Below, piece by piece: positions 10,372 through 22,650 of a DNA stretch of 64,000 nucleotides. The notes beneath the pieces are model-generated. The model saw nothing but the letters and a program-made list of their open reading frames with translations. It was not told where the DNA came from and did no database searches. A program made the position numbers and the translations under genes. Position 1 is the first letter of the stretch, and each line of letters opens with the position of its first letter. Source of the DNA: Straminergon stramineum (lineage: Eukaryota; Streptophyta; Bryopsida; Hypnales; Calliergonaceae); NCBI GenBank assembly GCA_963920665.1, contig OY987264.1, positions 45,814,326 to 45,878,325 on the forward strand, given 5' to 3'.

Positions 10372-12091
10372 GTGCCTTTCATCCGCCTTGAAGCGTCTGA
10401 CTGTTGGTTCGTCGGTTGGAAGTTTCAGCACCTACACGTGTTGTGGCTTCCACGTTTACAAATTCCTTTCTTCAATTATATTATTGACAAAAGTCTAGTT
10501 CTCTTTATGCTAGAGCAACACGACAAGATGACGAAGAAGAAAGAAGATTGCCATAGCAAGCAACGACGCGCCCTTCTTGACCCACCAGCTAAGGCATATC
10601 GAGGATGGCGTCATATAAATTCCGAGTGGACCATGACAACTTGCAAGTTATTTGTGGATTGGTGCCATATTGACAAGCTATTCCCTTACCATCGACACAT
10701 TCACCATGTGAAGCAAAACCAAGCAAATCTTCATTACTACAAGGATGATGCATTTGTCGATAGATGTATTGAAGTGTACCAAGCATTGTACGGAAAGCAA
10801 AAAATTCCGCGAAGCGAAGTCTCAATGGGCATATGCCAAATGGTATATGCAAAGTTACAATTGGAGAAAATGGTAGATTGGATGACCTTCAAGACATCCA
10901 AGAATGTCACGCTTCCAACTACAAAAGACATTCCAAGAGCAGGTCCTTCAAATAATCCTTGGGATAGGCTAGGGCCCAAAAAGAACATTATAGAAGGAGT
11001 AGCAGATGAGGATTACGTTTGTTCAATGTCAACTGGAGAATTGGACTCTGATAAAGAGCCATTGCCTGAACCTAGGGATAGGATTGAAGATACATCAATG
11101 GAAGAAAACTTATCGTTGGTGGTATCAAAAGAAGGCAACATGCAACGGACCACACCAACAGATGGAGAACCTTTTATGTCTACGGAACTGATAGGGGTCC
11201 GTCGTCCCAAAGATGACGAAGTGTTCCATTACGTGCAAGCTCGCTTGCAAGAAATTAATGAAGATAGGTTGGATGGGGAGAATGAGTTTGAAGAAGATAT
11301 TCCTTTGACCTTGATGAAATTGCCTTCCATGGAAATATTGTGTGAAATGGAACAAGAACATCAAGGTGTACTTGGAGAAGACAATAATCAGCGAACGAAA
11401 GAATTCTATAAAGTGGAGTTGGAGATGCTTTTAAAAGATCTTGAAGAAAAAGAAAGGGAGTGTGAGATCATCGAGAAGCGAAGCGCACAAGAGATTCAGG
11501 TTGAGGATGTGGGCACCCTCAAAGAACTAATTCAAGCTAGACAAACTTGTTTGGCAGCCCAACAAAGAGAAATGGAACAACTGGAACATTTTTCCCACAA
11601 ATTCAATAAGGGAGAAGATGGAGGGTCCAGTTCAAATGTCAATTCTGTTATGGATGAACGACTTCAAACAATAATGGGAAAATGTAGGATGGAAGAAAAC
11701 AACCTTGCCATTGAAAAAGGAAGTGTGGAAAAGGCAAGATCAACATTGAACCCCTTGAAGGAGAATGATGAAGGATGCAGATCCTATTGACCGGTCGTTG
11801 TAGTCAGATTCATTGTCTGTGGATGTTGAAGATTTGTCATCCACTACGGAAACAGAGAAGTTGAAGATGAAGTTAGCTTCTGTGAAAAGATTGGAACAGA
11901 AGTTGGAGGAAAAGATGTCGTGGCCGAAGGCACACATCAGGTTCATGTCATTGTTCAAGAAGTGGTGGATCCAAAATAAGATGTGGAACCATGACCTGAC
12001 TCTTTTGAAGAGGGAAGAGAGAGTGGCAAGAGCCCAAATAGAACTAGAAAAGAAGAAAAGGGAAGAACAAGGGGAAATGGATGAAGTATAA
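10372..12091 (+). pseudogene. Coiled-coil protein with TCK..DW N-terminal domain
   Basis: A 472-codon ORF (10372-11790) is open. Better starts are the ATGs at 10507 or 10528, the latter reading MTKKKEDCHSKQRR. An N-terminal block with WTMTTCKLFVDWCHIDKLF, an ALYG motif and MVYAKLQLEKMVDWMTF is shared with the broken genes at 20319-21419 and 28302-31428. An acidic region and a long Glu/Lys-rich coiled coil follow (about residues 330-450). After a 1-bp slip near 11770 and a TAG at about 11800, the reading continues as another charged helix (11813-12091). Length and composition suggest a structural or transposon-accessory protein. No enzyme motif; family not recognised. Confidence 0.6.
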
Positions 12092-12939
12092 ATTAGGTGG
12101 CTCTTAATTCTTTTATATGAAGAAAAAGGTTTTGTCCTTATTTTTGTTGAAATACAAGAACGTTTATTTTTTTTTTGTGAATGAAAATGTAATTGCATTT
12201 GGATCCAAACATTTGAATTTTTGACAAATTTTGATGATTTCAAGTTATGTGAATGTTAATTTCTTGTTAAATTTCTGTAGTGTTTTAAAAAAAAAAAGAA
12301 TTCTAGTAACTTTGAGTCTACACCATGAACCTTCAATAAATTTAAGCTGCATCATCCATGAGAGTTTCAGTATAAGTTCATATGGTTGCATTTTTTTGTA
12401 TTTTAACCTATGGTTTGAACATATTGTAAATGACAACATCCCCATGCTCTTCAACCCGTGAATGTATGGACTCTTCTTGAGATTTATAATTTGGGAAAAA
12501 ACATCATAAAAAGGTACTCAAAAGAATACTTTTGGAGTTGATAGAGAAATGGAAGTTATACATTTTGAGTTGTGGATTCCATGTATATGGTTTGATCAAC
12601 CAATGTTGTCCCCCATTTTTCTTTTTAATTTGAAAGAGAAAGTTCTTAATGTTTTCCACATTTGAGTACAAGCTAATTCTATTTATTTTTTATTAAGTTT
12701 GTTGGAATGGATTTGAAATGAGTTTCCCTTCATGTGGTTGTTTAAAAAAAAATTGCATTCTTTAAGTCTATGACCATACTCCCGAAAATCTTTTTTTGAA
12801 GTATGTAAAAATACCAAGTCTAACCCTTGGATAGTGTTTAGGGTTTAATAAAATCTCTATCTAAACTAGGATGACTTTCATCTAGAAACTCAGCGATGGA
12901 ATGCTAACGAGATAACAATAATGGCCTTGGGTCCTAAGT
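12092..12939. other. AT-rich 3' flank of the coiled-coil pseudogene
   Basis: Poly-A/T runs and no convincing ORF. At about 12830-12850 a single GGTTTAATA-type stretch precedes GC-rich repeats. Nothing else seen. Confidence 0.5.
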
Positions 12940-13127
12940 ATAAGTGTGGTCGCCCTTCAAGTACCTGAAGTCACCTCCTGAGACCCGCGATCGCCCCCCC
13001 TTTTGCCCAAAGTCGCCCCCTTCTACTTGAAGTTGCCCCGCCTGAGACCTGCAACCACCCCCCTTCTACTTGCATTCATCCCCCCTAGACCCGCAGTCGT
13101 CCTGCCCTAGACCCACAATCGTCCCCT
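12940..13127. repeat. Degenerate GC-rich minisatellite (AGACCCGCAGTCGCCCC motif)
   Basis: Irregular repeats of a motif like AGACCCGCAGTCGCCCC. The same flavour of motif occurs at 9890-10300, so the coiled-coil pseudogene is bracketed by related repeats, possibly the two ends of one element. Confidence 0.5.
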
Positions 13128-13299
13128 CAGGGTTGACACAACGTCCTAACGCAGCTATCAGCGTCTCGACTTCAGACGTTCACGAACTCGACCCCCCCAG
13201 ACGTCCTGTAACATTTGCAAAATCGGTTTTTTACCTTGGGGTAATTTCTTTTACCCCGTCCGCGACCTTGTCCGCACCGCCGTTCGTAGTTTTTGGAGC

Positions 13300-13445
13300 C
13301 CATTCGCCAACCCGTCCGCGATCTTTGGAGCCCGTCCGCCATCCCATCCGCCAACCCGTCCGCGATCTTTGGAGCCCGTCCGCCATCCCATCCGCCAACC
13401 CGTCCGCGGTTTTTGTAGCTTGTCCGCCATCCCGTCCACCTGTCC
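13300..13445. repeat. 44-bp minisatellite inside the element end
   Basis: Units of 44 bp built from CCCGTCCGCGATCTTTGGAG and CCCGTCCGCCATCCC. Two are nearly identical and are flanked by partial ones up to about 13550. ORFs on both strands here are repeat artefacts. The CCGTCCGC core matches the GCGGACGG motifs found near other element ends. Confidence 0.8.
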
Positions 13446-14807
13446 ACGACCCTGTCAACGCCGTCGTCCATGGTCTTAGGAGCCCGTCTGCCATCATGTT
13501 TGCCCATCCACGACCCTGTCCGCGATCTCTGGGGCCCGTTTGCCAACCCGTCCAACCGCTTAAGACTCCCCAAATTTAGTCTCTATCTTAATTTTTTTAT
13601 TCTAAGAGAATTTCTAATGCGATTTTGTTTTTGAAATTTGGTACAATTCATGCTCATTTCTAAGAGTCCTTAGCAATGAACAAAAAGAACATTGCACTTT
13701 ACAAATTTGTAAAGAGAAAAGTCATTTATTTTCGTTATTCATTTTTGAGTGCTGCAATAGAATTTCAAAGGATTTTTTTAATAAATATACAAAGAATTGG
13801 TACCCAAAATAACAAATTTATTACGGTTTCGGGTTTAGGAAAATATTGGACACACATACATTTTGTGACCCATGCATTTCAAGCTTAATTTCCTATTTTC
13901 CTTTGTTCATTTTATAAAAACAATGCAATGAAAAAAAAATTGAGGGTCAAAATTTGGAACCCAAAGGCTTCTAAAAATCCAAGTGCCGTGAAGTCCTAAA
14001 CTTTTTTGAAAAAACACTAAAATTGAATCACTCTCTTTGTTTTTTGATTTCACCTCATGAATCACGTTAGAATTTTGTTTGAATTGATAAAATCATTTGT
14101 TACTGGAAGGTTCTCTTAAAACAAAACATATGACAATTTAATTTCAAAATTACATGCCAACAAAAACACGGTCACATGCTTCATGTTTGCTTCCAAAGAT
14201 TTTAGATGAATAAAATACAACTTCCTTTTTCAAACAAATCATTTTTGTAAATTACCTTAAAATCCTTCATTGTAAATTTGTGATGAATTTACTAATTACG
14301 TCTCTTCATAGTTGATACATTATAAGTATAGACACTAAAACACTAAAACCACAATTGCTTTAACAGGTCATCATGATAATTCAAATATGAATGAAATTGT
14401 TGGAACACAACTTGTAAGAAGGTCCAAGTAATTCCATATTATAAATGAAATGGTCTTCTTCCAAGACTTATTCCAAATTAAATTGAATGGGCTCAGAAAC
14501 TTTGCACCCACACATCATACATCATGTAATTTGTCATACAAGCTTGTCAACTAAATATCCATCTACATTCAAGAAAAAATATTGCACTTTGCACTCAAAC
14601 AAGAGATATTTTTGATTTGTCAAAAATTGATATTCATTCAAAAATAATTCAAATACATTGAAAAATTCAAAATGTATGTCTAATTTCACATATATTGACA
14701 TACTCTAGGGGTGCATATATACTAAGCAATCTACATGCATAAATCCGAAGTTCTACATTTATCAAATATTTATAAAACTCTATACAGTGCACTTTTGCAC
14801 TATATTA

Positions 14808-17800
14808 CTAATATGAATGTCGGAAGTGTTCATCCGGCATAGGCCAATTTAATTGGCCAGTGAACTGATTGAAGATGTGGGCGAAACCACCCCGATAACC
14901 ATCACCTCTTTGACAAAGCCAGTCCAAGTATTGGTGAAACACAATTCCCAATTGGTGGTGGCTAAACATGGCTATTGCATTTGTTTCCTATTGCAATCTG
15001 TTGTAGTTGTTTGATATGCTATGAGGTACTATTTCACTAACTTTTACTTTTTGTCAAGTACTAGTACTATAGAGGTTCATCTATGGATAAGCCAACATAG
15101 TCTATCGTTGGTGCGTCTAATGTCACTTTTAAAGTAGATTTAGGTTATGTGTAAACTAATTTTGTGGAACATACTTGAAAACTTTATTCTTATATTTCTA
15201 TTCTTTTTCTTTCTTTCCTTCTTTCCCTTCCCTTATTCCTAGGTTCTCTCAATTTAGTGGATAGTCCATTACCTCTAATGCAGACATAATGTTCTAATAG
15301 TCCCGGTCCTATATAGTATCTAGGGTGGGCAATACATCATGGGCAATACGTCAGGCTGCGCAACACGTCATATACATGGATGCAGCCTATGACCTAATCA
15401 TATATATACATTATAATACTTTTAAAGTATATAAATAATTCGTTAATTAACACCTTTTTATATGTTGGGGCAATAGGGCCAATAATTGCTCTTTATGAGC
15501 TTTTCGAATCTATGTGCAAAATGTCTACACGTGACAGTCTCAGTAGGCAACACGTCCAATATGCAAAGTATGAATTGTTTAGGACAAAGTACCAGATTCT
15601 TGGTCTTTGAGCTTTCTCCTTTCTTCTAAGATTGGGCAACAAGTCTTAGGGCAACAAGTCCAAAACCATGGGGTAAACGTTCCTAAAACATACATTGAAT
15701 CAACTTAGACTATGTCCAAACATATAAACCCTAAGACCAAACACTAAAATTTCATATAATTCGATCAAAAATACCTATGACCACATTGGACCAGCCCTAA
15801 AACCATGCAAAACTAACCCAAAACCATGAAAATAACCCTGAAATGCAAAAACTAGTCCTAAAAACATTGAAATTTGCGATTCAATGACCAAATGGCCTGT
15901 AATCGCGGACTGTAGCCCCTTTAACTGTGCGAATGGCCCTGTAACCACGCAGTGCAGGCCTTATGGCCGTTTGCCGAACCCTAGGACCGTGGGGGTGTCT
16001 GTTTGCTTCACTCGACACCGCGTGACTTGTTTGCTCCGACAACGCAGCCTCGTTCCACCAAATCCGATCCAATGTTTCTTTCAAATTTTGTACATGGCTT
16101 CTCAGATTCATACTCACGACATCATCTTGACTGCGCAATCCCAACAGCAAGGAGAGAGCTTGGACAAGTATGAGGATTGAAGATGAATCCCCATCCGGCA
16201 TTGACTGCCACAAACTTCTCCAACTTGTGGTTGCTTCTCAATTTTGCAAAATTTCTCAAAATTTCTTAATGAAATCTTCTTGCTCAATTGATTCCATGCA
16301 TGTAAACCCACCAGCAATCTGCAATTTGGGAAATTTTCGAGAATTGGCAGAAGTACCTAATCGACTCTGACTGCCGCGGCTTCTCCTTCCAATTTTGATT
16401 CTTGGTCAATTCTTTCCCAATCGTGAGATTCTTGCTGCGATCTTCTCTCTAGTTCAATTTGACACACACCAACCTCTCGATCGCTTTGGTTTTAGGCAAC
16501 TTTGTCACAATTTTCAAAATTTGGTGCAGACGGAACCAAGCATTGTGATTGTTGTAAACTTCTCAATCCTAGATAGATCATTCACGGTTCTTTTCGATGC
16601 AAGCTTCAACCTGAGATTCAAACATGAAATTGTAAATCTCGCAAGCTTATCTCCTCCTCCCATCAGTCCACAATCTGTCTTTTGTTTCCAAGTCCAACGC
16701 TCCATGGTGTCTGACTGATTTAACATTCCATTCTTTCACTCGATCTCTCACAGCAAGTTTCTAGTTGCTTTTTCTCATTACAAAACTCCAAATCTCTCAA
16801 TTCACTCTCACAATCTTAGTGTCCAATTTACAACCTAGAAATCTAGTGCACATTTACTATAAAACTTTCAACTTCCATTGTCAAAAAAAACAATGCACTC
16901 ATAGTATACTCACAATACACCAAGATAACTCAGATTCTCGCAATAACACAACAACTCAAATTTACAACAATAATAATCATCACAATTGCACAGAAAATAA
17001 TATAAATATATATTAGAAAATAATGGGTCTTACAATGCCGTCATGTTCATTTTTTTTTTCTTTTATATAAAAAAAAAGAAAAGACACAACCTAATTTTGA
17101 AGAGGTGTGTTCAGGACACATCTCATTCATTATTTAAATTTCGTTTTTATTTTTATTTCTTTCATCCATCCTAATAGAATAACCCTATTTACATTGCATA
17201 AAGTTTGAGAATTTCTTTTTGGATTACTTTTAGCTACATTTTGATTTTTAGTGTTTTTAGCCTACTTTTGAGCTATTTTTTCTACTTTTTAGATTACTTT
17301 CTACATACTTTTCCAATCAAAAATTAAAAAATAACTTAAAAATCAAAATCTTTATTCTATATATGCATTGTTTATTGATCTTCTAAGCTATTTTACGAAT
17401 CGCATATTCCTCCAATGCACGTGAGAAATGTGGAATGATTTCCACATTTGCATCTCTTCTATGCAAATATGCAATGCTTGGATCCACCTACCACTTCCTT
17501 GTTAAAGCTTCGTTCATTTCACTTGCAGATGTGAACGTATACAACGATTTTATTGGTTTGGTAGCTACAGTAGTCATGCCTCAATCGCAAATTCCAATGT
17601 AGACACATGACTCATCATCAAGAAAATGAAACATGATGTTGTTTGGAGAAATATCATTGTATAGATGTCCAGACACATGGACCGCATTCATGATATGCAC
17701 CAATGCCCAAGCAAGCTTGGTGCGCTTCTTCCGAAACTGAGCGAGATGAAAAGCTTTAGTCACATCGGACTCTATTGGTTTCAAATACTGTAACCGAACA

Positions 17801-18639
17801 TATACATTGTCTGGATAATCGTTATCCAGATTCAACATTTGCCGAAGTGTTCTGCCATTCCTCCAATACGAGTACCCTTCATTTGTTCTTGCATGAACTG
17901 CAACAAACCGTATGACTCCTGAATGTGGAATCTTCACTACCATTGATTCATTTTGATGTTCCAACTTTGCAAGCTAAGGCTGCGTACCATGGTGGTTGGA
18001 TATCTTTGCTGCGAACTCCCAAGATGGAGCTATCCCTAGACATCCTTCAATTCTCACCCTCCGAATCGTTGCATATCCTCCCTTCATAATTAAGCCACCT
18101 TGGGGAATCACCCGTGTAGTGTCCGGAAGCGCTATAAGATGACGTCTACCCATATCCAATTCAGCAAGACCCTCATCACTAGTCCACCAACCCAATGACC
18201 CTTGTCTATTACGCCTCTTCGCAAATGGGGTGCAACGCCCAATAAACAATTGAGCTTTGAGAATGACTTGCTCAAAGGCTTCATCATTTGCACGGTGTTG
18301 TTTGCCGTATTTTGCAAGAACCACATCAACGTTCCACAATGCATCATGCACCTTGTTCTCCAAACATTTGTTGAAGCCCCTCTTCTCCATCTTATGTTGC
18401 CATTGTAGAACGTTCAAGGCATCCAACATTCTCTGCGTCATGTCTGCCTTGAATTTTTGTGGACACTCGTCTCTACGTCTTACATATTTTGTGTCAAGAG
18501 ACATAGTGGTTTCCAATTCATAGAATTTTGCAATGCATTTGGTCATGAATGCTTTGCATGCATCGGATGGAATTTCCTTAGCTGCCACTTTTTCTTGAAC
18601 CACTTCATTTCCCTTCGCCACCTTCTTCGATCTTGGCAT
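14808..18639 (-). pseudogene. Protein-kinase-like gene, copy 2, broken and interrupted
   Basis: It starts at ATG 18639 (MPRSKKVAKGNEVV) and matches copy 1 throughout. Lesions differ from copy 1: TAG at 17974-17976 where copy 1 has Gln, and TGA at 17581-17583 replacing the Trp of the DWG motif. A ~2.35-kb insertion (15011-17363) separates the last ~65 codons. Copy 2 reads through where copy 1 has a TAG and where copy 1 lost a base. Glycine loop GGYATIRR, AAKIS and the catalytic-loop motif NDISPNNIMF (Asn for Asp in SPDN) are present. The ancestral stop is probably TAG at 14808-14810. Non-functional now; both copies derive from an intact parent. Confidence 0.65.
15011..17363. mobile_element. 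Unidentified ~2.35-kb insertion in kinase-like copy 2
   Basis: Homology with copy 1 stops after the stretch complementary to 1508-1530 and resumes at the stretch complementary to about 1500, so this DNA was added (with loss of a few bases). It contains repeated GGGCAATACGTCA/GGCAACACGTC motifs (15320-15560), AT-rich tracts and no recognisable protein. I find no clear terminal repeats or target duplication, so the type of insertion is open. Confidence 0.45.
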
Positions 18640-18829
18640 CGTGATAAATTTTTATTACCAAAAATTTGTAATTAAAAATTAGAAATTTGCTACAAAAAAT
18701 AACAATAATGGGGCCTTCAAATAAGACTTCTGCCTTCCCGAGGAGAGGAGCCATTGGAGGATAAACCACCAAGCTCTCCACTCCACACTTGCAAAACACA
18801 AGTGGCAAAGCAGAAGTGATTGTGAATGG

Positions 18830-19265
18830 GCTATCCGCCTCTCTTATAGGGGGCGGATGGCTTGTCCTCGTTTGCATCCTCGTGGCCGTTCGATCGTGCA
18901 AACGGCCTTCCGTCCACCTCATCGCAGCTGTCTGATCATGAGGACAACATTCCGTCCACCTCGTCGCCGCCGTTTGATCATCTGGGCGCATTCTGACCGC
19001 CTCGAGGTGGCCATCTGCCTTGTCGTGGCCATCTGACCTTGTGGACGGTCATCCATCCGCCTTGAGCCAACTAGCCGATTAGGAGGACGATCGGCATCTG
19101 CCAAATCTAACGGCCGGCTTGGTGTGAATGCTACCAACTCGTCTGATCGGACGGAAGGCAGATTGTCCGCAGGATCGGACGGTGTGGATGGCGTGGATGT
19201 GGGAGCCCGCCCGGCGATGGCAAATGGACGGAACGAGGCGGACGGAAGACTGTCCGCACGATCGG
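18830..19265. repeat. GTCCGC/GCGGAC-rich leader of the kinase-like element
   Basis: Dense irregular repeats of GTCCGCC, GCGGACGG, CCGTCCACC and CGATCG-type motifs. Similar tracts lie at 13220-13560, 21840-22650, 24430-24540, 27910-28090, 31895-31985 and 42880-42960, mostly beside broken genes. They resemble the subterminal motif arrays of hAT elements (inference). Confidence 0.55.
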
Positions 19266-20318
19266 AGATTTTAATTGCTCTTGAACATCTCTAAGCCAAA
19301 CATAGGTATCATATTCAACATTTCAGTTTCAAATAAAAGTAAGAATCAAGTAAATCAACTATCATGGAAATGAAAAAAAATTATAGAGAGATAGCCAGTG
19401 AGGTTTGCTTGTTGAAATACTCTCACCATTGAGATTCTCATGTTTACATCATTTTATCTTAAAATTAATAATGTTCTAGTTTTGATCTTGAATATACTCA
19501 AGTAACTCAACTTATCAATTATCTTATGAATAAAAACTAAACATCTTTTGGTTGAATTTTTCTTCCTACGTTCTCATGCTCTCATCTAAATTCTTCAACA
19601 TACAAAATTATAAAATTGTACTCACAAGTGGAAATATTTATTGTTTCAATAATTAGAAGCCAAAAATCTAGTCAAGCAAATTGTACATAATTTGTTTAAG
19701 TCACCTTGAATGCAAATATCTTACAGTCTATATGGGCTAAGTTTTTGAAATTGCTTCTATACATTCTTAAATTGCTATAGTACAAAATCGTACAATCCGA
19801 CATGCCAAAAACATTGTTCCTACATTTTCTAGTTCTTTGTAATTGAAATGGCAATTCTAAATCACTAAATTGTCTTCGATGGAAAAAAGTCTTCGGACTT
19901 CTAGGGTTTACAATTCAATTTCTAATAGCAAATGGAACTAAAATGGTGGTTCTCGCTATTCTACAAACCTCTATTGTATATTTGGGACATCCTTTGCATT
20001 TGCAATTCACCTATTCACATTGAATGATTGGAATGAGAAAATTGTAGAAAGTGGTCCAATACATTTTCCATTTTCACAAATACCCATTAACCCATAGTCA
20101 TGCATCAATGGTGTTAAATCCTACACATTATGTGACATAAATATTGCTTCATTAAAATATAAAAATACATTGTATTTCTATCAAAATCACAAAAAAGGTG
20201 ATTACAACTCGTCAAGAGCATTGTGCTATAGTTGCTGCACTCTACTGTCTATGTACATTACAATGAGTGAACCATACAATAAAACAAACATAAGATGAAT
20301 AGAATACCATACTCTACT
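19266..20318. other. AT-rich spacer, no gene seen
   Basis: Low-complexity AT-rich DNA with no sustained ORF. From about 20200 it is the 3' flank of the minus-strand pseudogene that follows. Confidence 0.5.
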
Positions 20319-21419
20319 TTACTCTAAATCTGAATCCGAATTGGATTCCTTGTTGTCATTTGGGCCTGAAGGATGTACCCCAATATATGGTCCACCTCCA
20401 TAGTTGTAACCATATCCACTTGATGCACCTCCTTGTCCATATTCATTTCCAAAAGAAGGACCTCCAAAGGTTGGAGGAGGAATTGGAGGACTCTCCGAGG
20501 ACCCTCTTTGACTTGATCTGCCATAATAAGGGCCTCCCTGATGCCCATATGAACCATGTGTAGTCGATCTAGAGTAGTATTGAGAGCCTCTTTGGCTAGA
20601 ACCACCATAGTGTGTCGTGCCATGGCTTCCTCCTATACTTTAAGAGCCAACTCGGGGGGCATTACCATAATTTGAACCACTTGTCCCATCTCGTGATCCA
20701 CATGCATTATAGTCATGGTAGTAGGACCCATCATGTTGCCGACCCCAGTCTTCCATGCTTCGGCGCATGGCTTCCTGCATTTGTTGTTGGTACTCAATGT
20801 CTTCCTGATCTTCTCGACGTTCGTGTCTCTCACCAAATGTCATGGGTGCTGAATCATCATCAACATCATCTTCATCTGACCAATCATCTTCAGCATCCTT
20901 CAAGACGACCGAAGGAAGTCCTCCATAGCCTCGATTGGACCACTCCGGCATGCAATTGCTTGGCTCAACCCAGTTAGTAGGAATTATGGCTTCCTTACGA
21001 GTTAAATTCTTGACATTGCGCCGTGCAATCATGCACCAATCTATTTCTTTATGGAATACTATCTCTGCCCAAATCATAGCCATATTCGAATAGTTCATGA
21101 CATTTGTTTTGGAGCTTGGTAAACTTGATGCAGATGTTATCTCCTCATATCAACGAACAAAGTGTCCACTCTTACATGTGGACATTTGTCCTTCGCAACG
21201 ACGAACTTGCACCTCTGAGTGACTACGTGGCTATAGTTTGGAGAGGTGCGTCATTTTTACATAATTCTTGCATGTTGTGTAGTCCCATATTTTCATGGGC
21301 TCTTCTTCCCATCCATGCTTTGCAACACAAGTTATGTCTGCCCACTCTTTCCAATTCATCTCTTGTGATTTCCCCTTCTTACTTCCTCCACCACTTCCAC
21401 ATGACATGATAACCTCCAA
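20319..21419 (-). pseudogene. TCK..DW-domain protein with Gly/Ser/Tyr-rich tail
   Basis: From about 21419 down to TAA at 20319-20321 one frame can be read for 367 codons with internal stops at 21231, about 21165 and 20640. The N-terminal part has WDYTTCKNYVKMTHLSKL and MAMIWAEIVFHKEIDW, matching the N-terminal domain of the genes at 10372 and 28302. The middle is acidic (DDWSDEDDVDDD) with a Glu/Gln/Arg-rich helix. The tail is strongly Gly/Ser/Tyr-rich (YGRSSQRGSS, SSGYGYNYGGGPY) and ends SDSDLE. Function not recognised. The GCGGAC-rich tract upstream (21840-22650) suggests it sits in a transposable element. Confidence 0.55.
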
Positions 21420-21839
21420 ACCTCAATCAATAATGAACCGGAAGGATTACAAAGTTTAAATGCAATTTCCGCCCGACTTTGGCTAAATGTACCAAATGAA
21501 AAATAAGAATTTGGATTAAAAGAAATTGCACCTATTGTTACTAACAACCAAATCAATCGTAAAATTCAACACCCTGAGTTTTTGACAACCCAATCAACTC
21601 GAACACGGTTCAAATAATTAAGAACACTCAAATGAAGTCCATAAAATTAAAGACTTATAAGTTGGGGCAGCCCCCTAATCACTCAGACTAATTTGATTAA
21701 AAAAAATTCATACGAACACAATCGTTCATGCACCAAGCCGGAAGGGACACGCAGATTCCCGAAGGCACTTGATCACCCACTCTGGAAGGGAAATGATCGT
21801 GAAGAAATGAGCAGTCCGCGCTGCCATTTATGCGGTCGG
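21420..21839. other. 5' flank of the Gly/Tyr-rich pseudogene
   Basis: AT-rich DNA turning GC-rich near 21780. Short ORFs here lack support. I see no clear TATA box. Confidence 0.35.
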
Positions 21840-22650
21840 CGCTTTAGGGTATGCGGACGCTACCATCCACATCGGACAACACGAAGGCGGATGGGCAGAT
21901 TGGGTAGTTTGAAACCGCCGTCCTATGGATCACACGGTCACCGACAAGCAACGGACGGAGCAACATGGACGTGAACGGAAAATGCGGATGGATTCCAGAC
22001 AAGCAGACGGTCAATGCGGACGACGACTGCGGACACGCAAATGGACGGACGGGCGGATAGGCAGATAGAGAGGAGCGTCAGAGGGAGAGGTGGGCGGGAG
22101 AGAGAGAGGGAAGGAGGGAGGCATTTTTCATTTTGGGTGTTGGTGTTTGGTTTACGACAAATGGGCGAGTGGGCGGATGGGGGGATGGGTAGGCGGACGG
22201 AGAGGAGAGGTGGGCGGGACTGCAGGAGGGAGATGTTTTTCAATTTCTAAATTGTTGATTGGGCGGACGAGCGGACGAGCGGATGGGCAAATGTAGAGGA
22301 GAGTACGAGGGAGAGGTAGGAGGAAGAGGTGGGCGGGAAGGAGGGAGGTGTTTTTCAGTTTGGGAGTTCGTGTTTGGTTGATAATGGACAAGCGAATGGG
22401 CGGACGGAGAGAGGAGTTTGGGTAGGCGGGCAGGAGGGAGGGAGGCATTTTTCAGTTTGGGAGTTGGTGTCTGGTTTATGGCGGACAAGCGGATGGGTGA
22501 ACGGGTGGACGGAGAGGAGCATGGGAGGGGAGAGGTGGGCGGGACTGTGGGAGGGAGGCGTTTTTCAATTTCTGAATTAGTAGTTGGGCAGATGGGCGGG
22601 AGAGGTGTTTTGAACTTTGTAGAGATGGGTGGACGGATGGGGCGACAGGC
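21840..22650. repeat. Purine-rich GCGGAC minisatellite, about 0.8 kb
   Basis: Irregular repeats built from GGGCGGA(T/C)G, GGAGAGGTGGGCGGGA and a longer module (AGGGAGG..GTTTTTCA.TTT..AGTT..TG) that recurs about every 90-130 bp, at roughly 22115, 22225, 22345, 22445 and 22560. The overlapping Arg/Gly- or Pro/Ser-rich ORFs in all frames are by-products of the repeat. Confidence 0.75.

Larger units (their letters stand above)
13128..19265 (-). mobile_element. hAT-type gene-carrying element, copy 2, with internal insertion
   Basis: It opens with CAGGGTTGAC at 13128-13137 and runs, as the reverse complement of 1-3177, through the AT-rich region, kinase-like gene and GC-rich leader. The similarity is interrupted by about 2.35 kb of unrelated DNA at 15011-17363. 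The left (5') end is placed where the GTCCGC-rich leader stops, near 19265; no second terminal repeat is visible there, so that boundary is approximate. Confidence 0.55.

Noticed and set aside
13172..13579. Four overlapping ORFs on both strands
   Set aside because: They translate the 44-bp repeat and neighbouring GTCCGC motifs; no non-repetitive protein content.
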